This document shows, one piece after another, positions 25,730-34,097 of a stretch of 64,000 nt of DNA. This DNA is from Terriglobia bacterium (lineage in GTDB: Bacteria > Acidobacteriota > UBA6911). Position 1 is the stretch's first letter, and each line of letters starts with the position of its first letter. The translations under genes and the position numbers were made by a program. The stretch covers positions 1 to 64,000 of the forward strand of contig JAIQGI010000004.1 of NCBI GenBank assembly GCA_020072565.1. The letters are read 5' to 3'. The notes below the pieces were generated by a model. That model saw only the letters and a program-made list of their open reading frames with translations, ran no database searches and had not been told where the DNA came from.

Positions 25730-27157
25730 CTACTCGCTTTCGGCGGTTTTCCTGGCCGTTCTCGGCCTTCTGGCCGTGGCTCTCGTGCGTCTGGCCGTCA
25801 ACGGAGCTCCGGTTGTTCTCCTGCGCCTTGGTTTCTCCTCGGCAGCGGCCGCCGGCGCATCCTGAGGTGGTTCTTCGCTCAGGCTTTCTACCGGAGACTC
25901 GACCATGGCCTCGATCGCTGGTTCCAGGGGATGCGGCGCATCGGTTCCGGGAAAGACCTCAGCTGCCGGAACCGTCGTTTCTACAGACGCCGCCTCCTCC
26001 GCCTCCCCGGGCGACTCAGGTTGATCGGCTTGCGGGAACTGGTCGCCAGGATAGATGCGGAGGATGCCCTGACGATTGCGCTCGATCCGGAGCAGACCCT
26101 CGCGCTGCGCCTGGCGGGCCAAGTCATGAATGCTGGAAATGCCAAAGCGGCGCTCATCAAACGAGGGATCGGCTGACCGGAGCAAGTGCTTGAAGCTGCG
26201 CAGATACATGGGCCAGTGCGACTTGGACCCCATCTGCCCCAGGATCCGGCGGACGGCAACGACCGCTCCTGCGTATTGAGCCGGAGCCGCCGCCGGCTCT
26301 CCGGCAGGCGCAGGAGCCGACTCCGGCTCGGCCTCCTGGGGAACGGCGGCGGCGGCATGAGGGGGGGCCACGACCGGGGCAGCCGGCGTCGGTGCGTTCT
26401 CACCATCGTTAAGCCCCACCAGCAGGCTGCGGTCCACCTGTTTGAGGTTGACGAAGCCCGCATTGGCCATTTTCTGGATGAACTCGCGGAAGGAATGGAC
26501 GCCGTAGTCACGTTCGGAAAATGTTGAATCGAGCTGCAACAGAGTGCTCTTCAACAGGCCAAGCTGAGGTGACACCTCGCGATCCGCCAGGATCTCGAGA
26601 GCGCGACGCAGGGGCGGGAAAGCGTCCCGCAACTGGGCAGTACTTACGGCAGGCGTCTTCCCGGCGGCTTTGCGGACGACCGGATGGATGCCGATCAGGT
26701 TCTCGTAGGCAATGAACTCGTGGCAGTTCTTCTGCAGGATGCTGCTGGTAAAGGAGCGTCCTCCTACCACGAACACCATCTTGTCGTACTGCTTGAGCTT
26801 CTCCACGAGCGCGATGAAATCACTGTCGCCGCCGACGATTACAAAAGCGTTGATGTGGCTTCTTGTGAACGCCATCTCGAGGGCGTCCAACGCCAGCGTG
26901 ATATCGGCGCCATTCTTGTCCCCGCCCGGCGTCAGGTTGCGCTGAACCATGTGTACGGCATGCTGGGTCATGGCCCGGCTGTAATCTGCGGCATGCTTCC
27001 AGTCGCCGTATGCGATCTTTGTCACCACCTCACCGCGTTCCTTGATCGCTTCCAGAACCGTCCCGACATCGAAGTGCCTGGAAAGCGTTTTCTTTACCCC
27101 GATCTCGATGTTGTCGAAATCGATAAAGACGGCGATCTTTAAACGTTCTTCACTCAA
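25730..27157 (-). CDS. NYN-domain protein with two OST-HTH/LOTUS domains
   Basis: 475 residues from a TTG start at 27157, chosen because TGAGGT lies 7 bases upstream and the protein then begins right before the NYN fold. The NYN (PIN-like) nuclease domain at about 5-155 shows VFIDFDN (D13, D15), GADITLALD (D85) and GGDSDF (D111, D113), a full acidic set for metal-dependent RNA cleavage. Two LOTUS/OST-HTH domains follow (about 175-248 and 297-369) with YGVHSFREF and FGISSIHDL, separated by a Pro/Ala-rich linker. An acidic stretch and a strongly Arg-rich tail end it. By analogy with MARF1/LabA-type proteins it may be a sequence- or structure-guided RNase; target unknown. Confidence 0.88.
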   Translation of the reverse strand: MSEERLKIAVFIDFDNIEIGVKKTLSRHFDVGTVLEAIKERGEVVTKIAYGDWKHAADYSRAMTQHAVHMVQRNLTPGGDKNGADITLALDALEMAFTRSHINAFVIVGGDSDFIALVEKLKQYDKMVFVVGGRSFTSSILQKNCHEFIAYENLIGIHPVVRKAAGKTPAVSTAQLRDAFPPLRRALEILADREVSPQLGLLKSTLLQLDSTFSERDYGVHSFREFIQKMANAGFVNLKQVDRSLLVGLNDGENAPTPAAPVVAPPHAAAAVPQEAEPESAPAPAGEPAAAPAQYAGAVVAVRRILGQMGSKSHWPMYLRSFKHLLRSADPSFDERRFGISSIHDLARQAQREGLLRIERNRQGILRIYPGDQFPQADQPESPGEAEEAASVETTVPAAEVFPGTDAPHPLEPAIEAMVESPVESLSEEPPQDAPAAAAEEKPRRRRTTGAPLTARRTRATARRPRTARKTAESE

Positions 27158-27465
27158 GTTATCTACCTCAATGAGCCTCGGCTCTTTGCAACAGTGCAGA
27201 GGACTATGTTTGCTCCTCGGCCGGGATTGCATCCACCATTTGTTATGTATGCCACCCGCGTGTCTCGGCGATCTGGCCCACGCATCATGATGGCATTCGG
27301 CAAGAGAAAGCGAACACCAGCAGTTTTGCCGGGGTGTGACGAAATAATTATACCAGTTTCTGCTTGTGCCGTCCGGGCAAATCGCGCAGCCCCTGGCCCG
27401 CGCCGCCGCGCGGCCCCCCGGTATGGACTGTTCACTGGTGATTGTGAGGTCTTGGCGGACAGGGC
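27158..27465 (-). other. Leader and intergenic region of the NYN-LOTUS gene
   Basis: 308 bases between the NYN start and the receiver-domain gene. The NYN frame stays open up to 27541, but its translation here (Cys/Trp/His-rich, low similarity to any protein) looks non-coding, and an extended -10 promoter lies inside it at 27347-27355. Confidence 0.55.
27347..27355 (-). promoter_or_regulatory. Extended -10 promoter for the NYN-LOTUS gene
   Basis: On the minus strand the sequence reads TGGTATAAT, a perfect TGn extension plus consensus -10. No good -35 is visible, as is usual for this class. It would give a leader of about 180 bases before the TTG start at 27157, and it lies downstream of the longer possible starts of the frame, which supports the shorter protein. 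Confidence 0.55.
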
Positions 27466-27867
27466 TCAGTCTGCTTCCCCTGGGCCGTCGAGCAATTCGC
27501 GGATTTTTTGCAGCAACTCCGCCGGAGAAAAAGGCTTCCAAATGAAGGAATCCACGCTTTCGAGGATGCCGTGGTTGACCACGGTATATTTTGTGTATCC
27601 CGACATATATAAGACATGAACCCCGGGCTTCCGAGCCTGGAGTCTTTGAATCAACTCGCCGCCGCTCATGCCAGGCATTACGATGTCCGTCAGGACAAGG
27701 TCGATGGGGCCGGTGTGCTTCTCCTCGATTTGCAGAGCTTCCTCGCCGTTGCGGGCGGAAATTACGTTATAGCCCTCATCCTGGAGAATGTTATTAACAA
27801 GATCCAGGACAACCGGCTCATCTTCTACGACCAGAATCGTTTTCGCGTTGCTGCCTGTGGCCGTCAT
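27466..27867 (-). CDS. Single-domain response regulator (receiver domain)
   Basis: 133 residues, a CheY-like receiver with no output domain. Acidic pair in VVEDEP, phospho-acceptor Asp in LVLTDIVMPGMSG, switch Ser in YMSGYT and conserved Lys in WKPFSPAEL. The sequence resembles receiver domains found at the C-terminus of hybrid sensor kinases. The start at 27867 is supported by GAGAGGG 5 bases upstream; the longer frame has no such site. No histidine kinase is encoded nearby, so the partner is encoded elsewhere. Confidence 0.88.
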   Translation of the reverse strand: MTATGSNAKTILVVEDEPVVLDLVNNILQDEGYNVISARNGEEALQIEEKHTGPIDLVLTDIVMPGMSGGELIQRLQARKPGVHVLYMSGYTKYTVVNHGILESVDSFIWKPFSPAELLQKIRELLDGPGEAD

Positions 27868-28511
27868 ATCTGCCCTCTCGCATGGTGGCCGGCAAGGTGG
27901 AGCGGGCATGCCCCACGCCCGGCGTATTCCGGAAAGAGAATTGCTCCCATCAAGCCTGATGATGCCTCATCGGTGCCCGGCCGTTGCTCATACGTGACGT
28001 CCGGCACCAATACCATCCAAGCTTCCATTCCATTCTCGCGCCAGGTCACGCTGAGAATGCAGGTTGTCGACGAGGACGTCCTCCGCCTTGGATGAAGCTG
28101 AAGTCGGCTTTCGCCTTAGGGTCAGAATTATGACAAGCCGCCGGGGCTTTTCATCGTCCTGATTCGAACGAAGCGCTTCCAGCAAACATCTGCTGATGCT
28201 ATTGTAGCACGGTTCCATGCCAATCCTGCCACTCATACGATGGCAGCAAGAGTCAGCAGCGAAGGACACGGCGCGGCGTAGCCGCATCTAAGAAATCTTA
28301 ACGCAGGGTTTGCCGGGATCGCAGAAGCCGCAGAACATTTGCCCTTTCTGCGCGCCAGGGACGGGGGTCCGAGAAATACCAAGCAAGCGCATTCGCCCCC
28401 GCCGCTGCGACGGGGGCGATCGGCCTGCGCAAACCCCATGCGTGTTTTTCTCGTCATTCGATGTTGCTTTTTGCCCGCAGTGTCTGAGTCGCACGTACCG
28501 ATTGATCGAAA
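27868..28511. other. Intergenic region with no supported gene
   Basis: About 640 bases upstream of both the receiver gene (minus) and the TPR-like gene (plus). Several overlapping frames of up to 100 codons occur on both strands but none has a ribosome site or a recognisable domain. It may hold an old pseudogene or an untranslated RNA; nothing specific can be shown. Confidence 0.45.
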
Positions 28512-28540
28512 TTGCGCCAGGCAGCGTGCTGTGCTATATT
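28512..28540 (+). promoter_or_regulatory. Sigma70-type promoter upstream of the TPR-like gene
   Basis: TTGCGC at 28512-28517, a 17-base spacer and TATATT at 28535-28540, followed by a T-run and the GTG start 43 bases further on. Both hexamers are close to consensus. Confidence 0.6.
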
Positions 28541-28583
28541 TTTTTGCTTGTCTTAAACTCCCATATTTTACGAGGATGGTGTT

Positions 28584-29339
28584 GTGAGCACTACCAAGCT
28601 GACCCGAAAAGAGATTGCTGCAGATCCGATTCATGATGCGCTGATCAGTACTGTCGAGATTTTGCGCGCACGCGCCAAGATCATCAGCCTGGCAGGAGCC
28701 GCGCTTGTGCTGCTGCTTGTCGGGATTTATTTTGGCCTGCACTATCTCGATGCCCGTGACAACGCCGCTCAGCAGGAACTGGCCAAGGGTATGGATTACT
28801 ATCATGGGATGGTGGATGCCGCAAACGCGAAAGATGATCCCTACGCAAACGGAGTGGTGCCGATTTTCCGCAGTGACGAGGCCAAGTATCGTGCTGCCAG
28901 CACGTTTTTCAGCTCCGTGGCATCCCGCCACGGCTCGTCTAAGATCGGGGTCATAGGGCGCTATTACCTGGGACTTTGCCAGAAGCAGCTCGGGCTGAAG
29001 AGCGAGGCGATCGCGACGCTGCAGGCGGTAGCGATCAATACTTCGGATCGCACGGTCGGATACCTTGCCCAGAAAGTCATGGCATCCTACTATGTCGAGA
29101 CCGGTGACGCTAAGAGGGGGCAGGAAATCCTGCAGGCAATGCTCAAGGATCCCCAGTGCGATCTGCCGAAAGAGGATCTCCAGGTTGATTTGTCCCGGGC
29201 ATACATGGCCCAGGGTAATCGGACAGAGGCCCTGAAGGTTTTGCGGGACGCCCAGGAAGCGGGCAGCGGGGGCATGCTTCAGTCGCTGGTATTCCAGGAG
29301 ATGAGCCGCATCCAAGGCAGCTCTGGGAACGAACCGTAA
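28584..29339 (+). CDS. Membrane-anchored TPR-like protein
   Basis: 251 residues. A short cytoplasmic N-terminus (about 1-30) leads into a single membrane helix (about 34-56, IISLAGAALVLLLVGIYFGLHYL), then a helical TPR-like domain with repeats such as IGRYYLGLCQKQLGLKSEAIATLQ and KVMASYYVETGDAKRGQEILQ. This layout resembles YfgM/TPR_21-type proteins, which act as periplasmic chaperone partners at the translocon, but the assignment is only by layout. The start is GTG with GAGG 8 bases upstream. It has its own promoter and a hairpin just after the stop, so it is probably monocistronic. Confidence 0.75.
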   Translation: MSTTKLTRKEIAADPIHDALISTVEILRARAKIISLAGAALVLLLVGIYFGLHYLDARDNAAQQELAKGMDYYHGMVDAANAKDDPYANGVVPIFRSDEAKYRAASTFFSSVASRHGSSKIGVIGRYYLGLCQKQLGLKSEAIATLQAVAINTSDRTVGYLAQKVMASYYVETGDAKRGQEILQAMLKDPQCDLPKEDLQVDLSRAYMAQGNRTEALKVLRDAQEAGSGGMLQSLVFQEMSRIQGSSGNEP

Positions 29340-29368
29340 CCCTGACACCGGTGCCGGCGATGCCGTAA

Positions 29369-29387
29369 GTGCCTGCAATTTAGGCAC
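29369..29387 (+). terminator. Short hairpin after the TPR-like gene
   Basis: GTGCCT and AGGCAC form a perfect 6-bp stem with a 7-base loop, just upstream of the next promoter. There is no T-run, so termination activity is uncertain; it may simply insulate the two transcription units. Confidence 0.35.
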
Positions 29388-29388
29388 C

Positions 29389-29416
29389 TTGACAAGAGGG
29401 GCATCCCGACTATAAT
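29389..29416 (+). promoter_or_regulatory. Consensus sigma70 promoter of the yceD-rpmF-plsX operon
   Basis: TTGACA at 29389-29394 and TATAAT at 29411-29416, both perfect hexamers, with a 16-base spacer. The GTG start of the first gene lies 33 bases downstream of the -10 hexamer. Confidence 0.85.
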
Positions 29417-29448
29417 AAGCACCTTCGTCCAGAGTAGGAGCCTGGTAC

Positions 29449-29976
29449 GTGTTCATCGAAATCGAGCGCTTGACACTGGAACCGTTGCACGTCCAGCATG
29501 TGTACGGTATCGGTGAGCTCCAGTTCAAGCATGCGGACGCCGCTCTGGAGGAGCCCGTTGCCACGGATTTCATCCTGACGCACAAAGAGAAAGATCTTCG
29601 CGTTGTAGGGACGATTCAGACTGCGATCCGGTATCAATGTTCCAGATGTCTCAAGGAGTTTTCCGCTCCTTTGGACGGCAGCTTCGACCTTTTTTACCTT
29701 CCTCAGGCTGACTGGAAGAAGGATGAGGAGGTCGAGCTGAAGTATGAAGACATGGAGGTCGGCTATTATGACGGCCTTGGTCTGGATGTCGACCTGATGG
29801 TGCTGGAGCAGATTGAGTTGGCAATGCCTATGAAGTTTATCTGCCGCGAAGGGTGTAAAGGGCTCTGTCCATCCTGCGGCGCGGACTTGAACGAAGGGCA
29901 GTGCCTCTGCAAGGTTGACACGACGGATTCCAGGCTTGCCGTGCTCCGGGATTTCCACAGCAAGATGAAAGAGTAA
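29449..29976 (+). CDS. yceD: YceD family protein (DUF177), 23S rRNA accumulation factor
   Basis: 175 residues. The family is linked to 23S rRNA accumulation and is nearly always encoded directly before rpmF, as here. It has a Cys pair in YQCSRCLKEF and a zinc-ribbon-like C-terminus CREGCKGLCPSCGADLNEGQCLC. The start is GTG at 29449 with AGGAG 8 bases upstream. It is the first gene of the operon with rpmF and plsX behind a consensus promoter. Confidence 0.88.
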   Translation: MFIEIERLTLEPLHVQHVYGIGELQFKHADAALEEPVATDFILTHKEKDLRVVGTIQTAIRYQCSRCLKEFSAPLDGSFDLFYLPQADWKKDEEVELKYEDMEVGYYDGLGLDVDLMVLEQIELAMPMKFICREGCKGLCPSCGADLNEGQCLCKVDTTDSRLAVLRDFHSKMKE

Positions 29977-30067
29977 TCCGTCAAAGCCGCCGCGAAGGTC
30001 CGGCGAGCAGCTCCGGGGAAGCGGCCGGCTTTCGGGCTACCTTGGAGGGAAGGGGGAAACCGTATTT

Positions 30068-30253
30068 ATGCCAAACCCGAAACGCAGACATTCCAAAGCG
30101 CGCCGCGGCAAGCGCCGGGCGCATGACTTCCTGCATCCTGTCACCCCGGGCATTTGCCCGCAGTGTCTGGAACCGAAGATGCCGCATCAGGCCTGCCCCA
30201 AGTGCGGTTACTACAAGGGCCAGCAGGTAATGGAAGGAGAGGAAGAGATCTAG
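30068..30253 (+). CDS. rpmF: 50S ribosomal protein L32
   Basis: 61 residues, normal length. It starts MPNPKRRHSKARRGKRRAHD, the classic L32 N-terminus, and carries the four-Cys zinc ribbon CPQC...CPKCGYY. The ribosome-binding region is GGAGGGAAGGGG shortly upstream. It lies between yceD and plsX in the conserved order. Confidence 0.97.
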   Translation: MPNPKRRHSKARRGKRRAHDFLHPVTPGICPQCLEPKMPHQACPKCGYYKGQQVMEGEEEI

Positions 30254-30298
30254 CCGCGGAGGCAGAATGGCTCTTCGCGGGACTCTTCCCTTGCCGCC

Positions 30299-31318
30299 AT
30301 GATCAAGATAGCCGTTGATGGGATGGGCAGCGACAACTCGCCCCGGAGTGAAGTGGAGGGCGCGATACAGGCCTCCAGGGACTATGGCGTCCACGTTATC
30401 CTGGTAGGCAAGGAGTCGCTGTTGGGCCCTCTCCTGAAGGCGCCGGCGCGCGGCGCCTCCGTTGAGTTGCGGCATGCCTCCGAAGTGATTGCCATGGATG
30501 AGCAGCCCACCGCCGCGCTGCGCAGGAAGAAGGATTCCTCGATCCGCGTGGCTGCGGACCTGGTGCGTCAGGGATTGGCGAGCGGGCTGGTAAGCGCCGG
30601 CAACACGGGCGCGGTCATGGCGATTTCCAAGATGGTCATCGGGGCGGTCCCGGGAGTCGATCGGCCCGCACTGGCAGCCGTGCTCCCGACTCTCAAGGGT
30701 CACGCCGTCCTGCTCGATGTCGGTGCCAACGTCTCCTGCAAGCCGCACCACCTGGTTCAGTTCGCCATCATGGGGCATTTGTTCAGCAAGAAGATCGTGG
30801 GCGTCTCCTCCCCGCGTGTGGGCTTGATGTCGGTGGGCGAGGAGGAATCCAAGGGCAACGATCTCACCAAAGAAGTGCACAAGGCGCTGAAGGAAATCCG
30901 CCTCAACTTCATCGGCAACGTGGAAGGACGGGACATATACAACGGCCGGGCCGACGTGATCGTTTGCGACGGCTTTACCGGAAACGTGGCACTGAAGACG
31001 AGTGAGGGGCTAATCGAGGCCGTCGTGCTGCTTCTCAAAGAAGAGCTCTCCAGCACTCTTCAGGCCATGGTGGGCGCCCTGTTGAGCCAGCAATCCTTCA
31101 AGCGTCTGAAAAAACGCCTCGACTACTCGGAGTATGGCGGGGCTCCTCTGCTCGGCCTCCGAGGAGTTTCCATCATCTGTCACGGAAGGTCCAGCAGCAA
31201 CGCCATCAAGAACGCGATCCGGGTCGCAAAGGAGTTCGCGGAGAATCAGGTCAACGCCAAACTGGAAACCGAGCTGAGCCAAGTGGGCAGCTATGCCAAG
31301 GGCTGTGTGCCGGATTAG
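30299..31318 (+). CDS. plsX: Phosphate acyltransferase PlsX
   Basis: Makes acyl-phosphate from acyl-ACP, the first step to phosphatidic acid by the PlsX/PlsY route. 339 residues, normal length. Motifs: IAVDGMGSDNSP at the N-terminus, GLVSAGNTGAVMA, RPALAAVLPT, LLDVGANVSCKP, VGLMSVGEEESKGN, DVIVCDGFTGNVALKTSEG and GAPLLGLRGVSIICHGRS. It acts as a peripheral membrane enzyme. It is followed by acpP and fabF, but fabH, fabD and fabG, which commonly separate them, are absent. Confidence 0.97.
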   Translation: MIKIAVDGMGSDNSPRSEVEGAIQASRDYGVHVILVGKESLLGPLLKAPARGASVELRHASEVIAMDEQPTAALRRKKDSSIRVAADLVRQGLASGLVSAGNTGAVMAISKMVIGAVPGVDRPALAAVLPTLKGHAVLLDVGANVSCKPHHLVQFAIMGHLFSKKIVGVSSPRVGLMSVGEEESKGNDLTKEVHKALKEIRLNFIGNVEGRDIYNGRADVIVCDGFTGNVALKTSEGLIEAVVLLLKEELSSTLQAMVGALLSQQSFKRLKKRLDYSEYGGAPLLGLRGVSIICHGRSSSNAIKNAIRVAKEFAENQVNAKLETELSQVGSYAKGCVPD

Positions 31319-31662
31319 CGGATGATGGGGAAAGTCGCATTCCTGTTTCCAGAGCGAGGATCACCCTGTCCCACGGCAAACGGTGCCATGCGCTCTTCTG
31401 CGCGACTCGCGCCCAGATGTTGGCCGGAGGCCGGCGATGCAGATGGGGCGAAAGCGCTTGCTCGGCAGCTCTCTGCCCCGCCCGTTGCGTCGGCAATTCT
31501 GGTCCTCATCCATCTCTTCCGTGGCTGGCTTTTCCCCCATTGTCGGAATCGCAGATCCGAGGAATCGAAGCGCTTGCTTCTGCAGGTTCGGATGCTACAA
31601 TGTGGGTTTTTCCATAGGGGTGTCCCGGTCCGCTTTTCTGTACCTTCAAAGGAGGTGGTTAC
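31319..31662 (+). promoter_or_regulatory. Spacer between plsX and acpP containing an acpP promoter
   Basis: 344 bases without a supported gene. A sigma70-like promoter is visible at 31574-31601: TTGCTT, a 16-base spacer and TACAAT. A strong AAAGGAGGT precedes the acpP ATG. The rest shows no motif; the conserved fabH/fabD/fabG genes expected here are missing rather than decayed, as no remnant could be read. Confidence 0.6.
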
Positions 31663-31899
31663 ATGGCGTCTGTTGAAGAGAAAGTGAAGTCCATCATCGT
31701 GGATCAGTTGGGTGTCAGTGAGGGGGAAGTCACGGCCGTGGCATCGTTTGTCGACGACCTCGGCGCCGACTCGCTCGATACCATCGAGCTGGTGATGGCG
31801 TTCGAAGAGGCATTCGGCATCGAAATCCCCGATGAGGATGCGGAGAAGATCCGGACCGTCAAGAACGCGATCGACTATATCGAATCCCACGTCAATTAG
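31663..31899 (+). CDS. acpP: Acyl carrier protein
   Basis: 78 residues, normal length and acidic. The phosphopantetheine attachment Ser is in [25 protein letters not shown] lies 6 bases before the ATG, one of the strongest ribosome sites in the window, as expected for an abundant protein. It carries growing acyl chains for fabF (17 bases downstream) and supplies acyl groups to PlsX (upstream). Confidence 0.97.
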   Translation: MASVEEKVKSIIVDQLGVSEGEVTAVASFVDDLGADSLDTIELVMAFEEAFGIEIPDEDAEKIRTVKNAIDYIESHVN

Positions 31900-31916
31900 C
31901 TGGAGAAATCCCGACT

Positions 31917-33161
31917 GTGAAGCGGCGCGTAGTCATCACCGGCGTTGGCCTCGTGACTCCTCTGGGGAACGGTACCCAGGAGACGTGGCGAGGTCTGCTG
32001 GATGGGCGATCGGGAGTCGGGCCGATTACGCGCTTCGACGCTTCTCAGTTTCCGACCAGGATTGCAGCTGAGATCAAGAGCTTTGACCCCACGCTGTTCA
32101 TGGAGAAGAAGGAAGTAAAAAAGATGGACACCTTCATCCACTACGCCGTGGCCGCGTCGGAGTACGCCATGCGGGATGCCGGGCTTGCGCGCTGGGACGG
32201 CGTGGCAGGGGACTCTGTGGGGGTGATCATAGGCTCGGGCATCGGCGGCTTCGGCAGCATCGAGGCCGAACACCTGGCCCTGCTCGCCCATGGCCCGAGG
32301 CGGATCTCTCCCTTCTTCATTCCATCGAGCATCGTGAATCTTGCCGCGGGCCGCGTGTCGATGCAGTTCGGCGCGCGCGGGCCGAATTCGGCGCCGTGCA
32401 CGGCCTGTTCTGCCGGCAGTCACGCAGTCGGCGACTCCTTCAGAATCATCGAGCGCGGGGATGCGGAAATCATGATCGCGGGGGGGAGCGAGGCCGCCAT
32501 CACTCCTTTGGGCGTGGGCGGGTTTGATGCCATGAAAGCGCTGTCGACCCGCAATGATGAGCCGACACGGGCCAGCCGTCCTTTCGACCGGGACCGTGAT
32601 GGCTTCGTTCTGGGCGAAGGCGCGGGCATTCTGATCCTCGAAGCGCTCGATCACGCTCTCGGAAGGGGCGCCAAGATATACGCCGAAGTGGTTGGCTACG
32701 GCATGTCCGGCGACGCCTATCACATTACAGCACCCCCGCCGGGGGGCGACGGTGCCGTGCGGGCCATGCGCATGGCACTCAAAGGCGCGGGCGTCACTCC
32801 GGATCAGGTCGATTACATCAACGCGCACGGGACTTCCACGCAGCCCAACGACAGAACCGAAACTGCCGCGATCCGCACCGTCTTCGGAGAGCACGCCGGC
32901 AAGCTTGCCGTGAGCTCCACTAAATCCATGATCGGCCATCTGCTGGGTGCGGCCGGCGCGATGGAAGCAGGGGTTACAGCACTGACCATCCGGGATCAGA
33001 TCATGCACCCGACCATCAACCAGGACAACGCGGACCCGGAGTGCGACCTCGATTATGTGCCCAACAAGGCGCGCCGGGCGCATATCCGCTATGCGCTCAC
33101 GAACAGCTTCGGCTTCGGCGGCACCAATGCCTGCATTCTGTTGAGGCGCTTCGAGCGCTGA
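31917..33161 (+). CDS. fabF: 3-oxoacyl-ACP synthase II
   Basis: Elongates acyl-ACP with malonyl-ACP. 414 residues, normal length. The Cys-His-His triad is visible: [12 protein letters not shown] (Cys), [11 protein letters not shown] (His), [16 protein letters not shown] (His), with the usual [12 protein letters not shown] near the C-terminus. The start is GTG with GGAG upstream. It follows acpP by 17 bases and is probably co-transcribed with it. Confidence 0.97.
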   Translation: MKRRVVITGVGLVTPLGNGTQETWRGLLDGRSGVGPITRFDASQFPTRIAAEIKSFDPTLFMEKKEVKKMDTFIHYAVAASEYAMRDAGLARWDGVAGDSVGVIIGSGIGGFGSIEAEHLALLAHGPRRISPFFIPSSIVNLAAGRVSMQFGARGPNSAPCTACSAGSHAVGDSFRIIERGDAEIMIAGGSEAAITPLGVGGFDAMKALSTRNDEPTRASRPFDRDRDGFVLGEGAGILILEALDHALGRGAKIYAEVVGYGMSGDAYHITAPPPGGDGAVRAMRMALKGAGVTPDQVDYINAHGTSTQPNDRTETAAIRTVFGEHAGKLAVSSTKSMIGHLLGAAGAMEAGVTALTIRDQIMHPTINQDNADPECDLDYVPNKARRAHIRYALTNSFGFGGTNACILLRRFER

Positions 33162-33219
33162 AGATCAGGAAACAGGTAGCCTGTCACCGGACTTCGACAT
33201 TAGATAGGAGGCTTGCTGC

Positions 33220-33996
33220 ATGAAAATTATCGTCTGTGTCAAGTACGTCCCCGATACTGCCATCAAGGTGAAAGTCGCTCCCGGCGGCAAGGCGGTAAAT
33301 ATTGCGGATGTCTCCTTCGTGGTGAATCCCTACGACGAGTACGCTGTGGAAGAGGCGCTCCGAATCAAGGAAAAGTCAGGCGGTGAGGTCATCGTCCTCG
33401 GCGCTGGAAGTGAAAAAGCCACCGCCGGACTGCGGACCTGCCTGGCGATGGGCGCCGACTCGGGTATCCTGGTGCAGGACGAGGCGATGGAGAATGCCGA
33501 CTCCCTTGCCATCGGAACTGCATTGGCACGTGTCTGCCGCGAGCTCAGCCCCGACATAATCCTTTTCGGAAAGCACGCCATTGGCGTGGATAACGGAATC
33601 GTGCCGTCCGTGGTCGCGGAACTGCTGGACCTGCCGCAGGTGTCGGTGATCGTGAAGCTGGAAATCGGAGAAGGCAGGTTCCGAGCCGAACGGGAGATCG
33701 AAGGAGCGCGCGAGATCGTGGAGGGAAGCCTGCCGGCCGTTTTCACGGCGCAGAAAGACCTCAACACGCCGCGCTACGCATCGCTCAAGGGTATCATGGC
33801 TGCCAAGAAAAAGACCATCGCCGTCCGCACTCCGGATTCCCTGGGGCTGATGCCGCAAGACCTCCAGCCCAGGCTTGCTGTCGAAGAGGTCACACTGCCG
33901 CCGGCGCGTCCGCCGGGAAGGATTCTCACCGGCGATGTCGCGGAAACGGTCCCCGCACTGGTCCGGCTGCTGCACGAGGAAGCGAAAATCATCTGA
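33220..33996 (+). CDS. etfB: Electron transfer flavoprotein, beta subunit
   Basis: 258 residues. Starts MKIIVCVKYVPDT and has VNPYDEYAVEEALRIKE, LAMGADSGILV, DIILFGKHAIGVDNGIVPS and a RYASLKGIMAAKKK signature near residue 190, all typical of EtfB. It pairs with the alpha subunit encoded 101 bases downstream to carry electrons from acyl-CoA and other flavin dehydrogenases to the quinone pool. A strong AGGAGG lies 9 bases upstream. The location after fatty-acid genes is suggestive only. Confidence 0.95.
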   Translation: MKIIVCVKYVPDTAIKVKVAPGGKAVNIADVSFVVNPYDEYAVEEALRIKEKSGGEVIVLGAGSEKATAGLRTCLAMGADSGILVQDEAMENADSLAIGTALARVCRELSPDIILFGKHAIGVDNGIVPSVVAELLDLPQVSVIVKLEIGEGRFRAEREIEGAREIVEGSLPAVFTAQKDLNTPRYASLKGIMAAKKKTIAVRTPDSLGLMPQDLQPRLAVEEVTLPPARPPGRILTGDVAETVPALVRLLHEEAKII

Positions 33997-34000
33997 AGCG

Positions 34001-34061
34001 AGTGACGAATGACGAATGAAAACAGATGAGAGACCGGCCGTTCGTCTGTCATTCATGATCT
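34001..34061. repeat. GACGAATGACGAAT tandem with imperfect inverted copy
   Basis: GACGAAT is repeated twice at 34004-34017 and an imperfect complement (GTCATTCATGA) follows at 34048-34058, in the spacer between etfB and etfA. It belongs to the short-unit intergenic repeats listed elsewhere. Confidence 0.45.
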
Positions 34062-34097
34062 GTGTCTCGTTATTGGGATTTGATGGAGGGAAAGCTG

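Noticed and set aside
28288-28494. Small minus-strand frame ending in FCGFCDPGKPC
   Set aside because: The Cys pattern looks like a zinc ribbon but there is no ribosome site, the frame lies across a promoter region, and only one Cys cluster is present.
28233-29585. 450-codon minus-strand frame
   Set aside because: Antisense to the TPR-like gene, which has a promoter, ribosome site and membrane helix.
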